Below are positions 1 through 11,372 of a stretch of DNA of 64,000 bases, piece after piece. Every line of letters begins with the position of its first letter. Position 1 is the first letter of the stretch. The DNA comes from Elephas maximus indicus. Taxonomy: Eukaryota; Chordata; Mammalia; Proboscidea; Elephantidae. The stretch covers positions 65,381,001 to 65,445,000 of the forward strand of contig NC_064826.1 of the NCBI RefSeq assembly GCF_024166365.1, given 5' to 3'. Under the pieces are notes generated by a model, which had not been told where the DNA came from, searched no databases, and saw nothing but the letters and a program-made list of their open reading frames with translations. The position numbers and the translations under genes are program-made.

Positions 1-1324
1 GGTTTATCAACCTAAAGAAAGAAAGAGTGGGAGCAGGCTAGGACAATTTGACCACTGATGAGGGTTGAGTCTCAAAAATGACTTTTCAGAAAAAGAATAG
101 TTGTGAAAATCAGGCATTAAAATGAGAATTTTTCTAAATCATATTATGCCCTTTTAAATATCAAGCACCGAGCCAGAAGGACTCAGATCATGGAGTTTCT
201 TCTACAATGCAGAGATGATAACCCTTCCACTTATGGACAGAGGTCAACAGGCTTGCTGACCCCAGGAGAACAAGGGAAAGAAAGTTAAAGAGGAACTAAA
301 AGCAAGGACGAAATGAGTGACTTTGCAACTTTGTGACAAATTCTTGTGTAGAGAAGATGGAAAAGATCCAGGGACCTCTGTCACTACTTAAATCCATTAG
401 AATGCTGAATTCTACATGGGCAGGAGTTTTAGTCTGTTTTGTTCACTGCTGTATCTCCAGAGCCCTGAGTAGTGTCAAGTGCATGGTAGGTGCTCGATAG
501 GTATTTGTTCAAGGAACTAAAACTATAACATGAAGCAGCCTTGCAAAGTGCCTCCCAAGAATTCCAATACAATTTCAGCAAAGAGTATGTCTCTATTCTC
601 ATCCATCATAATCTGTAGTTGTCAGCTTCCTCTAGGAACATTATGCTCCATTTTAAGCACCATGGTTGATGTCAATAAGCTAGAAAGGGATCCAGAAAGA
701 ACAGACAGGACAAGGGAATTCTGAAAACCACTCCAAATGAGGAACAGTAGAAGCTACTTGAAGAAAAGGTGATTGATGACAGACGGAAGCTATTTTCAAA
801 TGTTAGAAGGACTTTCATAAAAGATGAGTCTGGACTAAATGAATGATTGCGTGTGCATTATTAGATCAGACGGGAAGATACTATGGAGAGATAAATTTTG
901 GCTCAACATAACAAAGGAACTTTCAGTTTCAGTAATGGAATGGATTGCTTTATGAACCACAATGTGAGATTTAATTATGTGTTTGGTTGCATTTTCTTTT
1001 CAGTATTCATGTATATTTGTCTTCTCCCCACAACTCACTTGTAAATTCCTGAAAGCAGAAAATGTAAAGTTTGAACTGGTAGGGTTAGGTTTTAAAACTT
1101 TATTACTGTAAAGAGTCATAGGCCCTATCAACTGATTTTTCAGTATCTTAATCTGTAAGCTTACAAAGTGGCGTATTCAAATATGAGAAGTTGTCTCTGA
1201 CTTCGAATCAATATGTAGACAGGCTTACTCTGATCATCTGATGTCTTTTGCAAAATGAAATTGAAATATTGCAAATGAGGCAAGATTTTAAGAAGTTAAT
1301 GGTTTTCTTCCTATACGTGTGTGT

Positions 1325-1328
<4 letters not shown>
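1..1328. other. Upstream intergenic stretch, mostly unassigned
   Basis: Apart from an L2-like piece near 420-515, nothing coding or repetitive could be assigned. The short ORF at 530-724 has no recognisable domain and is probably chance. Confidence 0.5.
420..515 (+). repeat. L2-like LINE 3' end fragment
   Basis: The text runs from a 'ttgttcactgctgtatctcc' type start through 'gtaggtgctcgataggtatt', the pattern of the L2 3' end. It is old and truncated, in sense orientation. Confidence 0.6.

Positions 1329-1397
<69 letters not shown>
1329..1397. repeat. (TA)n dinucleotide microsatellite
   Basis: An almost pure TA run of about 69 bp lies directly before the 5' truncation point of an RTE copy. 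It gives false Ile-Tyr repeat ORFs on both strands. Confidence 0.97.
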
Positions 1398-1401
<4 letters not shown>

Positions 1402-3029
1402 CTGTAAACAAGGCGCCAGGAATTGACAGAATACCAATTGAAATGTTTCAACAAATGGATGCTGGAGGTACTCACTCATGTATGCCAAGAAATTTGGAAG
1501 ACAGCTACCTGGCCAACCTACTGGAAAAGACCCATATTTGTGCCCATTCCAAAGAAAGGTTATCCAACAGAATATGGAAATTATCGAATATCATTAATAT
1601 CACACACTAAATTTTGCTGAAGATCATTCAGAAACAGTTGCAGCAGTACATTGTCAGGGAACTTCCAGAAATTCAAGCCAGATTCAGAAACGAATGTAGA
1701 ACAAGGGATATCATTTTTGTCAGATATCTTCGCTGAAAGTAGAGAATACCAGAAAGAGGTTTACCTGTGTTTTATCGAGTATACAAAGGCATTTGAGTGT
1801 GTGGATCATAACAAATTATGGATAGCATTGAGAAGAAGGGAAATTCCAGGACACTTAAATGTGCTCATGTGGAGCCTATGCATAGACTAAGAGGCAGTCG
1901 TTCAAACAGAGCAAAGGGATACTGCGTGGTTTAAAGTTAGGAACGGTATGCGTCAGGGTTGTATCTTTTCACCATACTTATTCAATCTGTATGCTAAGCA
2001 ATTAATTCCAGAAGCTGGACTATGAGAAGAAGAATGGGGCATCAGGATTGGAGGACTCATTAACAACCTGCATTATGCAGATGACAGAATCTTGCTTGCT
2101 GAAAGTGAAGAGGACTTGAAGCACTTACTGATGAAGATGAAAGACCACAGTCTTTAAAATGAATTACACTTCAACATAAAGAAAACAAAAATCCTCACAA
2201 TTGGACAAACGAAGAAAATATCAAAGTTGTCAAGGATTTTATTTTACTTGGATCCACAATGAATGCCCACCAAAGCATCAGGCAAGAAATCAAATGGTGT
2301 ATTACATTGGGCAAATCTGCTGCAAAAGCCCTCTTTCAAGTGTTAAAAACAAAGATGTCATTTTGAGGACCAAGGTGTGCCTGACCCAAGCCACAGTATT
2401 TTCAATCACCTTATATCCATGTGAGGAGCCCTGGTGGTTAAATGGCTAGGTGGTGAAATGGTTAAGAGCTCAGGTTGCTAACCAAAATGTCAGCAGTTCA
2501 AATCCACCAGCCGCTCCTTGGAAACTCTACAGGGCAGTTCTGCTCTGTCCTATGGGGTCACTATGAGTTGAAATGAACTCAACAGCAATGAGTTTGTCTG
2601 CTGTTTTTATATGTACGTGAAAGCTGAACAATGAATAAGGAAGACCTAAGAAGAAATGATGCCTTTGAATTATGGTGTTGATGAAGAATATTGAATATAC
2701 CATGGACTGCCAGAAAAACAAAGAAATCTGTCTCGGAAGAAGTACAGCTAGAATGCGCCTTAGAAGTGAGGATGATGAGAATGCGTCTCACATACTTTGG
2801 ACGGGTTATCAGGAAGGACCAGTCCCTGGAGAAGGACATCATGCTTGGTAAAGCTGAGGGTCAGCGAAAAAGAGGAAGTCCTTCAACAAGATGGATTGAC
2901 ACAATGGCTGTAACATGGGCTCAAACATAGCAACGATTGTGAGCGTGGTGCAGGACCAGGCAGTGTTTGGTTCTGTTGTACACAGGGTTGCTATGAGTTG
3001 GAACAGACTGGATGGGACCTAACAACAAC
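1398..3029 (+). mobile_element. RTE-type LINE, 5'-truncated, interrupted by an AfroSINE
   Basis: This is a non-LTR retrotransposon fragment covering the linker before RT, the RT domain and the 3' end. The RT active-site motif YADD is readable at 2074-2085, and the 3' end finishes in a 'gacctaacaacaac' tail. The reading frame is broken by many stops and shifts, so it is inactive. An AfroSINE at 2424-2607 splits it. The closest full copy in the window is the nested element at 14300-19206. Confidence 0.9.
2424..2607 (+). mobile_element. AfroSINE inside RTE copy
   Basis: A short-form AfroSINE starts 'aggagccctggtgg' and ends near a T-rich tail. It is flanked by a diverged target-site duplication, 'tatatccatgtg' on the left and 'tatatgtacgtg' on the right, and interrupts the RTE at an otherwise continuous point. 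It is therefore younger than that RTE copy. Confidence 0.9.
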
Positions 3030-3030
3030 T

Positions 3031-3847
3031 TTGAATATGATTTTATCCCATTTAATTATATATGAATTTTATGTTAACTAACAAGTATAAAAAAGGAAAG
3101 CCAATGCTGTTGAGTCAATCACAAAATTAAAAAAAAAAGATGTTCATACTATATATATATATATATAACCTGCTTATATCACTTCTTAATTTAGCGGAGA
3201 TGCTTCTTTCATGTCAGTATGGACCTTTCTAATCAGAATGACTGAAGGGTATTTCATCACATAACTATGCCGTCATTTCTTTATCCAATTTTCTACTGAT
3301 GGCCACTTAGATTGCTTCTAAATTTTTACTGTTGTTAACAATGTAATCATCCACATATACATTTTTACGCATTTAACCATCCTTTTTTTCAGGATGTTTT
3401 ACAAATTTTTAAGCTTTAAATTTTATCTTCTTTAAGATTTAAATTTTGATAGTTTATGTGATTGTCTGTCTCTCTTTTCATTCAAAAGTTACCTGACTTG
3501 GTCTAGTCACCAGCCAAGGACTCATGTGTCACAGAAGAGGCAGTTGAGGAATTAGTCCTGATTGAGGAAATGTGTTCCCAAGTAGGAATTAAAAAATATT
3601 TTATAATTTAACAACGTAAAAAATATTAAAAACAAAAAAATTTATATTAAAATTGGAAACAAGCAAAGTTAACCTATTAGATGTTAAGATAATGGCTATT
3701 ACTGGGAGGCAGATGGGGATAAAGATTGGAATGGGGCATGAAGGGAAATTTTGGATGCTTGACCTTGGTGTTGATTGCAAGGTGTGCTCATTTTGTGAAA
3801 ATTCGACAAGCCGTACATTTATGATTTGTCACTTTTACTTATGCTGT
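3031..3847. other. Unassigned flank with possible old L1 fragment
   Basis: AT-rich sequence. The text around 3190-3380 resembles an antisense L1 3' region but is too diverged to be firm. A short (AT)n run lies at about 3149-3168. Confidence 0.35.
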
Positions 3848-4740
3848 TGTTGTTAGGTGCCCTAGGGTCGGTTCTGACTCATAGCGACCCTATGCGCAAC
3901 AGAACAAAACACTGCCCGGTCCTGCACCATGCTCACAATTGTTATGCTTGAGCCCATTGTTGCAGCCACTATGTCAATCCATCTTGTTAAGGGTCTTTCT
4001 CTCTTTTGCTGACGCTCTGCTTTACCAAGCAGGACGTCTTTCTCCAGGGACTGTTCCCTCCTGATAACATGTCCAAGGTACATGAGATGCAGCCTCGCCA
4101 TTCTCACTTCTAAGAAGCATTCTGGCTGTACTTCTTCCAAGACAGATTTGTTTGTTTGTCTGGCTAGTCCATGGTATATTTAATATTCCTCACCAACAAC
4201 ACAATTCAAAGGCATCAATTCTTCTCTGGTCTTCTTTATTCAATATGGAAAAAAAAAAAAAAAAAAAACCCAGTGCCATAGATTCGATTCCGACTAAATT
4301 GAAAATGCCATGGCTTGGGTCAGGCACACCTTAATCCTCAAAGTGACATCTTTGCTTTTTAACTCTTTAAAGAGGTCTTTTGCAGCATATTTGCCAGGTG
4401 CAATATGTCATTTGATTTCTTGACTGCTGCTTCCACGGGTATTGATTGTGGATCAAAATAAAATGAAATCCTTGACAACTTAAAATACTTTCTGCATTTA
4501 TCATGATATTGCTTATTGGTCCAGTTGTGGGGATTTTTGTTCTCTTTATGTTAACGCATAATTTGATCTTCATCAGTAAGTGCTTCAAGTCCTCATCACT
4601 TTCAGCAAGCAAAGTTGTGTCATCTGTATATCGCAGGTTGTTAATGAGTCTTCCTCCAATCCTGATGCCCATTCTTCTTCATATAGTCCAACTTCTTGGA
4701 TTATTTGCTCAGCGTACAGATTGAATAAGTATGGTATTAT
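3848..4740 (-). mobile_element. RTE-type LINE, 3' part, reverse orientation
   Basis: It begins with the reverse-complemented RTE tail ('gttgttgttaggtgcc') and runs through the C-terminal region towards RT, about 0.9 kb. It is broken by stops and carries a small SINE-tail insertion at 4249-4305. Confidence 0.9.
4249..4305 (-). mobile_element. Severely 5'-truncated AfroSINE tail in RTE
   Basis: A 20-base A run followed by about 30 bp of the reverse AfroSINE 3' end ('cccagtgccatagattcg') interrupts the surrounding RTE sequence. Only the tail of the SINE was inserted. Confidence 0.7.
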
Positions 4741-5004
4741 ACTAAGTATTATGTTACATCAATAAAATAAGTTTAAAAACTTACGTTGTGCTTTGCATTT
4801 ATATTTAAATCCTTAGGCAAATTCTAAGAATCAAATAATATTACAAGTTTATTTTGATTCATGTTGCTAATCATTCTGCAGAAAATTTGCAGTTTTGATT
4901 TCTACTAACAATACACAAAAATGCTACTTCCTTGCATTCTGGTCAATGCTTGTTAGTATCATGTTTCTAAGTTTTAAAGATTTATAAATAAAAATAAAAT
5001 TATG

Positions 5005-5575
5005 TATATTTTCCCTTCAACTTTTTATTTTGAACACTTTCAAACTTACAGAAAAGCAGAAAGAATAATAAAATTAACACTCATACATTCGTCATTAGAT
5101 TCACCAATATTTAATTTTGGCTCTTTGCTTTTTCTCTTTCTCACTCTTTACACACATGCACACACCTATGTGTATAGTGCGTGTGTGTTTGAGTGTATTT
5201 CTAAATTATCAGAAGTTTTAGACAATTTGCCCCTTAATGCATCATTTCAGTAAAAATATTTTTCTATATAATCTCAATACCTTTATCATACCTTGAAAAT
5301 GAACGATAATTCCATAATACCAAGAAAAATCTAGTCCATATTCAAATTTTCACAATTGCCTCAGTATGGTCCTAACTGTATTGGTGTTTTCTTAATCCAG
5401 AATTCAATCAAGTTCATTTACTTTGCATTTGGCTGTTGTCTCTTTTATCTCTTTTCCTCTAACAGAGTCCCTCACCCCCTTCGCCACCCCAACTTTTTTT
5501 CATGACAACGAATTTTTTAAAAATCTGGGCCAGTTGAAAACATTCTGTTTGTTTTCAAACACATATGACCATGCT
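5005..5575 (-). mobile_element. L1-like LINE 3' region, reverse orientation
   Basis: The text, for example 'cttacagaaaagcagaaaga' and 'gattcaccaatatttaattt', matches the common mammalian L1 3'-end pattern in reverse. No coding remains. It ends about 500 bp before ASB4 exon 1. Confidence 0.6.
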
Positions 5576-5941
5576 TGATTATGGAGGCTCATGTTGCAAA
5601 ATTATTACAGGTTTTCAGAAGCCTGTATATCGGCAACTGTGACAAATTTTCATTTTTGTCTGTTGGTTAATCAGAGCAAGACATTGAATCTCCAGTTGGA
5701 AACCAGATGTTTTTACTGAGGAAAAAGAGAAAAAAAAAAGCATTAAGAGCTTTTAATTCTTACATTACTACTTTGGTTGCATAAGAAATAATAGTGACTT
5801 TTTTTCTCTGAAATGTATCACAAGGCTTTCTTTCATATTGACACTGCCACTGAATGGGTCGGTTAGTGTATAACCAGTTTAAAGGACCTGAAAACGCAGT
5901 GACAGCCAAGAAGGATATTTTGAAGTTTGAAATGGTCCCTA
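5576..5941. other. ASB4 proximal upstream region, no repeat recognised
   Basis: This stretch lies between an L1-like 3' fragment and the TATA-like element and looks single-copy. It contains an A-rich run near 5730-5745 but no coding feature that I can support. It is the natural place to look for proximal promoter elements. Confidence 0.5.
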
Positions 5942-5949
5942 TATAAATA
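5942..5949 (+). promoter_or_regulatory. Candidate TATA box of ASB4
   Basis: TATAAATA lies 125-132 bp upstream of the ASB4 ATG. If used it would place the transcription start near 5970-5980 and give a 5' leader of about 95-105 bases. The surrounding 5900-6260 region is poor in CpG, which fits a tissue-restricted TATA-type promoter more than a CpG-island promoter. No transcript evidence is available here, so this is inference from position and motif. Confidence 0.45.
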
Positions 5950-6006
5950 GAACGGATCAGCATAACTTTGGGATAAAATTAGCCGACAGTTTGTGGACTC
6001 TCCAGC

Positions 6007-6096
6007 ATGTGCCTGTTTGCTTGGTGCTGCTCTCCTGATAAATCACAACAAAGCTTCGAGAGGGAGAGGAAGCATGGACGGCACCACCACCCCTAG
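6007..6096 (+). other. Upstream ORF overlapping the ASB4 start codon
   Basis: An ATG at 6007 with A at -3 opens a 29-codon frame that ends at TAG 6094-6096, inside the ASB4 coding region and in a different frame. If transcription begins near the TATA element, ribosomes would meet this ATG before the ASB4 ATG at 6074. The main ATG has a stronger context (A at -3 and G at +4) than the upstream one (T at +4), so leaky scanning is plausible. A peptide product is not implied. Confidence 0.5.
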
Positions 6097-6260
6097 AACT
6101 AAATCTGCAGCTGCCAACTTAGTTAAGAAAAATTTCCTTGAGGCTTTAAAGTCAAATGACTTCGGAAAATTGAAGGCTATTTTAATCCAAAGGCAAATAG
6201 ATGTGGACACAGTGTTTGAAGTTGAAGATGAGAATATGATTTTGGCTTCTTATAAACAAG
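6074..6260 (+). CDS. ASB4: ASB4 coding exon 1 (residues 1-62 plus first base of codon 63)
   Basis: This exon encodes the N-terminal segment before the ankyrin repeats of ASB4, the substrate-recognition subunit of a cullin-RING (Elongin B/C-CUL5) ubiquitin ligase. It starts [20 protein letters not shown] and ends ...ILASYKQ, which I recognise as the ASB4 N-terminus. The ATG at 6074 is chosen because it has A at -3 and G at +4 and is the first ATG in this frame; the frame stays open upstream to 5993 but without another ATG. The donor is GT at 6261 (AAG|GTAAAA), and the exon ends after the first base of a Gly codon, matching the phase of exon 2. Known of the family: ASB4 is expressed in vascular, placental, testicular and hypothalamic tissue, and the mouse gene is maternally expressed in the Peg10/Sgce imprinted region. 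Whether that holds here is not visible from sequence. Confidence 0.95.
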
Positions 6261-6262
6261 GT

Positions 6263-8394
6263 AAAAAATATAGGTGTAATTGTAAAAGCGATAGAATACT
6301 GGATTTGTTGTTTAAAATGCACAGTGTCAGTAACCCACTTGAAACCAGTAGCTCTTATTGTTTCTTTAAGTATTTATTTTGAAATTATTTCTAATTTAAT
6401 CCTTTCTTTTTAAAATAGGCAGCATCATGGGCTGATATATGTATTTCTTTTCATTTCTTTCTCCACTCCTGTGCCTGGAATTTGAAATCCTGGACAATCA
6501 TATTTAGTAATGTTCTATTTCTAACTTTCCTTCTGACTGTAATGTCATAGAATAAAGAAAACATCTCTAAATTTTGGCGAACCAGGTTGTTGAGACATAA
6601 TCCAGACAATGTGGCCGGCTTGAGAACAAGCTGCTAATTCTCTGTTAACAGCCACTTAACAATATACCATCTCTATGTCCATCTGGACGAAAAAGAGGAT
6701 TTTTTTCCCCCCATTTGGAGGGTTAATGAATGAGTGAGGCTATGCCACAGGCACCATGATGGTCCTTATCATTTTAATGAATTTTCAATGCAGGTACAAA
6801 AGCTGAACCCAGGAAAACCAAAAAATTTAGCTTTTTATTTCCTTGACTATTTGATAGATCTAAAATTGTAGCTTTGTTTACAAAAATATCTAGCTTCTAA
6901 AGAATGAAGGAAAACAAAAATTAGAACAGAATTTTTTTTTTTATCAAGGGATTTTTCTGGGACTCATGCTTAACAAATCAGAAATAAATTAGAAGTGCGC
7001 TGATTCTGATTTCCCAAATCAGCTAGTTAATGGGAAACTTGAGTAACGAGGCCATCTGGTGAGCGAACTGCAAACAAACACTGTTTAACATCACTTTTGT
7101 TTAAACAAATAAGGTCTTGTGTGTAGCATTTAGAGAGCGATAGTAATTATTTTTTGTGTTCAAAAATAATTTCTGTTCACATATAAATCATCAGCATCAT
7201 CAATTTTCAGATACAAATGCTAATGGTGTTTTATTTCTGCATTCACTTAATATCCTCTGATTGCCAGTTTTGAAAAAAAGTATAAAATAGTCGAGGTCAG
7301 TTTCTGTGTTTATATTTACTTGAGAGCTTTATAATAAATTGCCTTGCGCTTTGTCTGCAAGATGAAGGAGGAGTCTATTTTTTAAAAGTCGTTGATGGGG
7401 ACTCTGTTAAAGGGAAAAAGTATATACCACATTAATTAGATTACTTTCATCCTACTGGCTTTGTTCTGTGAAAGAATGTCTGAATGTTAAACACATTTTA
7501 AAAATTTATCTTTTACTTGTATTTTCATCCAATGTAAAATGGCTTAGGTGTAAGTCAGTATGTAATTTATTGGACCCTGGGTTGTGAAGAGTGCCTTTTC
7601 TCATCTCCTGAGCCTGCCAAGTTGCACAGACCATGGTAAGGCTTTGAGATTATAAGAAAGGAAGTTTTAGGAGCAGGGTCTCTAGAAACAGGCAGTCGTT
7701 GCCCCTGCTTCCAATGGTGTCTTCACCCCTGAGTGAGAAGACAATGCATTTTAAATTCTTCTTGTCAGTATGAGCTGACTCCTATGGTCCTCGTAGAGCT
7801 AAATTTTCATTCACGCTAATGGGTGTTTTCCTAGCGTTAGGACTGTGGGATGTGGCTTTCAATTAGGGAGACACAAATCACATCCTCTGGGAAAGGGAAA
7901 GAACGGTTCCTTTCTTAAGCAAGCTGTGTGGATGTATGCACAGAAATAACAGAATTTGTGAGCGTATCTTCAGGGTTTACGCAGGAAATCATTTGTGTAT
8001 GAGTGTGTAGAAAGAAATACACACGGTCATTGTTTAACATGAATAGGAATAAGAATCTGGCATAAAATCTTAAACCACAGGTTAAAACTTCATCTTTCTT
8101 CAAATTTTTCACATGCCTTCCAGCCTGATGATCAATCCTTTTACATAGCAGTTAGGAATGGAAGTGATAAATAGAACCCCAGTGTCTAGCCAAGGAAAAT
8201 TGACCTAAGTGATTATACAAATTTTTTTAAGTCACAAAGGAATTCTCAGTGAACAAGGTAGCCCTGATAATGGGTCAGTTAGCTCCTTTCTGAATAGTTC
8301 TAAGGGCAGGCACCTATTTCTGTGTGGCCTTGAAAAAGATGTCTTTGGATTAAGCTTTGTGAGACTTTATTAAATCAAAGCAGACCTCTTAGAC
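6263..8394. other. Intron 1 start, no repeat or gene recognised
   Basis: About 2.1 kb without a recognisable transposon, the longest such stretch in this window. Its closeness to the promoter and its lack of insertions make it a candidate for regulatory sequence, but no specific site is called. Confidence 0.45.
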
Positions 8395-8600
8395 GTTGAA
8401 TGCTGTTGAACGGCTATACGCTACTGTTGAATTTTTTCATGCACTTTTTCAAAGCTCTACACAGAAACGTGTACAGATCTTACGTGTGCAGCTTGATTAC
8501 TTTTCACCAAATAAACAAACCTACGTAACCAGCATCCAGATCAGGAAACAGAGCATGACTTGTTTACTTCTGAAGTGTGGGAATTTTCAGGTTTTATTTC
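8395..8600 (-). mobile_element. Old L1-like 3' fragment
   Basis: Motifs such as 'cctacgtaaccagcatccag' followed by 'atcaggaaacagagcatg' match a widespread old L1 3' pattern in reverse. The ORF covering 8396-8746 has no domain. Confidence 0.5.
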
Positions 8601-8861
8601 TTTTTGGCTTAATAAGCAAGGCAATATGTAAAACCCATAACAGATATCATATAGATATGACTACTTTTAAATTTGCTTGTGTCATTGATAATATAATTCT
8701 ATGGGCAACATTTGATGGGCCTGCTGGAGATCAACAGTGGTTATGAATGGTTACAACAATTCATTCAAAACCATGAAAATTTTATTTTAGGACATAACAT
8801 TTTTCATAGAATTTCAAAAAGTGACCACATTTTACCCCTAAATATAGTATGCCTAAACCAT

Positions 8862-8911
8862 GGGGGTCACCATGAGCTGAAATTGACTTGATAGCACCTA
8901 ATGACAACAAG
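8862..8911 (+). mobile_element. RTE 3'-tail stub
   Basis: About 50 bp of the RTE 3' end, 'gggtcaccatgagctgaaat' through 'cacctaatgacaacaag', is present with nothing upstream. It is an extreme 5' truncation. Confidence 0.75.
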
Positions 8912-9365
8912 CCAGTATAAATGACCTTTATAAGTTTTGGAAAGGTAACTCTGAACTGTTTTGGTGAAGAGATCAATTTAGGGTATAAATATTGTTCCTC
9001 CAAATCCACGGTCTAATTGGCACACTAATAATCAAAAGTTGACCTCATAAGCAAATATAAAGTGTGGATTTTGTGAGGAACGTAGAACTAAATTTTGGGG
9101 TTGCAATGAAGGCTGGGAACTCATTTCTGTCTTTTTTTTTCCCCCTGTGGCATTTCCCCCCTCCCCGTGGCAACCGGCTCACCTCATTGAGTGGCTTCCC
9201 TTCTCTGTCCTGAATAGATTCAGAAGCCAGTCTGCAGAGCTCATGTTCAAACCGTGGGTCCTGGCTCTCCCCAGTACCTGATAATGATTCTTAATATTGG
9301 AGAAATCTCATCTTAATTTTTCAGTTTAAGTTCTGAATCAAATCTTCAGATAAAATCACATAAAC

Positions 9366-9531
9366 CAAAAAACCAAACTCACTGACGTCCAGTTGATTCC
9401 AACTCATAGCGACCCTACGGGACAGAATAGAACTGCCCCATAGAGTTTCCAAGGAGTGCCTGGCAGATTCAAACTGCCGACCTCTTGGCTAGCAGCTATA
9501 GCACTTAACTACTATGCCACCATAAAGGAAA
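9366..9531 (-). mobile_element. AfroSINE, short form, reverse
   Basis: It runs from an A-rich tail ('accaaaaaaccaaactcact') through 'agcgaccctacgggacag' to the tRNA-derived head near 9530. It is nearly full length. Confidence 0.9.
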
Positions 9532-11160
9532 CGTTGGAAGCATGCTGGTTGGCATTTGAGACACCTCAAGAGGAAGTTAGAGATATAAATCTGAAAAGCA
9601 AAAACAAGTAAGCCAAATTGCATCTACAAGACAATCACTTTAACATTGGAATGACATGAAAAAAACATAAAATTAACTGAGGGATGCAGTAAGTAGTCCA
9701 ATAGTCAAGGAATGCCAATGACATAAAGTTTACTATGAGCCAAGCGCACAGTATTTAAATTGAAAACTGGGCCTCTCTCTAAGGGAACTGAAAACTATTC
9801 ATCGTGGTTCTCATTGGTGACCTCCATATTGGAAACATGAATGTTTTCAAAGGTTTTTCCAACTATATATTTTGATTCTCCTTCAGATGGATGAGCCTTG
9901 GCTCATTAATGATACAGGCAGAACATCAGACTTATCTCTTTGGTATGAAATTCCCTAGTCAGCAAGGTTAATCAGAGTCTTTGTATTAATCAGTGTGATG
10001 CATTTTAAGCGCTCCGTTTATGCCCACAGCCGCTGGTTCCTTGGCTGGTAGTCATATTTTTAATTAAAATACCCAATGAATGATTTTACTTGAAAACTTT
10101 CTGGCAGGTACTCTACCTACTTTACTAAGTAGCAGCTGCTGTCCAAAAATCTCCTAAAAGCTCTTATTCCCACTCTCTTAATGAATGATCTCTTTATCAC
10201 CTAATTTTTCTCTTTGCCAGAACTTTACTCTCTTGCTTTCCTATTACCATCTTTGGGTCCCTTTTTCTTCCAAGATGTTCAAATTTTCTTCTTTTAAACT
10301 TTAGATTTCAAGCTTGCTTGTTTTCTTCCTCGGGGGTTTGGGGGAAGGGAATCTCTGAGAGTTATCCTGAAAATATTAGTTATTAAAAAATAGCCAAGAA
10401 TGGGGCTTCAGTGTATAATCCATCAGGACTGTGTAAATACGTGGACGCAGGCAGAACAAATGTGTACTAATCCAGCCACGAGCAGCGCTCGTATCTTTCG
10501 GCTGTAGTAACAACGGCTTCTTGTGTGTGAGGGTTCTTTTAACTCAGATAATGTGGTAGCTTGATAGCTGCTGCAGAGCCGGGCTTAGCTCAAGGTTTAC
10601 CAGAGTTGTGTACATCCGCCCCCAAAGTGGGAGCAGACCCAATCACCTCTTCTGAAAGAGGATCAAATCTCCTCACCCCTTACCGTGTTTCCTCAGTTGG
10701 GGGGCTTTCTACTCAGCTACTTAGACCTATCTCCTTGGTTTCAGATTTAAAAAAAAAAAAAAAAAAAAAAGCGAGAGAGATTAGTCTGCATTATTTTTGT
10801 AGGGGTAAAACTTCTAAAATTCCCTCACAACTTTTAGCTACAAATGATGTTAGTTTGGAGGTGAACTGTTTACAGCCTTCAGAACACAGACGACCATTTA
10901 AAGATCCTGGGGTGACCAGAGTTTGGATGGACATCTGTCAGCTCTCCTTAGATGAAACAAGGGCACTTCACAATACTTAACCTTTAAAAAAAAAAAAAAC
11001 CTTTAGGAGACTAATTATTCTCATTCGTAAAATAAAGGCTTTGGCAAGATCCTCTCCAAGCCCCTGCATGCTGACCATTCATCATGTTATGAGGGAGAAA
11101 TTATGTACGCAGACTGCATTTCCACGCCATGATCTCTGGAAGGTAAACCAAAAATAAAAA
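9532..11160. other. Intron 1 stretch, apparently single-copy
   Basis: No repeat or exon could be assigned. It includes A runs at about 10748-10770 and 10986-10999. The 139-residue open frame near 10561 lacks an ATG start and crosses an A run, so it is not called as a gene. Confidence 0.5.
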
Positions 11161-11161
11161 C

Positions 11162-11372
11162 AAAAAAACAACCGAACTCATTGACAGGGAATTCCAGCTC
11201 ATGGTGACCTCATGCGTTACGAAGTAGAACTGCTCCGCAGGGTTTTCTTGGCTGTCATCTTTACAAAGAAGATCGCCAATTATTTCTCTTGCAGAGCTAC
11301 TGCGTGGATTTGAACAGCCAATCTTTAGGTTAATAGTCCAATTCAAACCGTTTGCTGCCACCCAGGGACCTT
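11162..11372 (-). mobile_element. AfroSINE, long form, reverse
   Basis: The copy shows the extra middle segment typical of the longer subfamily ('ctgtcatctttacaaagaag' region) and ends at the head 'cacccagggacc'. Confidence 0.85.

Noticed and set aside
1208..1488. Ile-Tyr repeat ORFs on both strands
   Set aside because: They are translations of the (TA)n microsatellite, not proteins.
10561..10980. 139-codon open frame in intron 1
   Set aside because: It lacks an ATG start, runs through an A20 homopolymer and has no similarity that I recognise.
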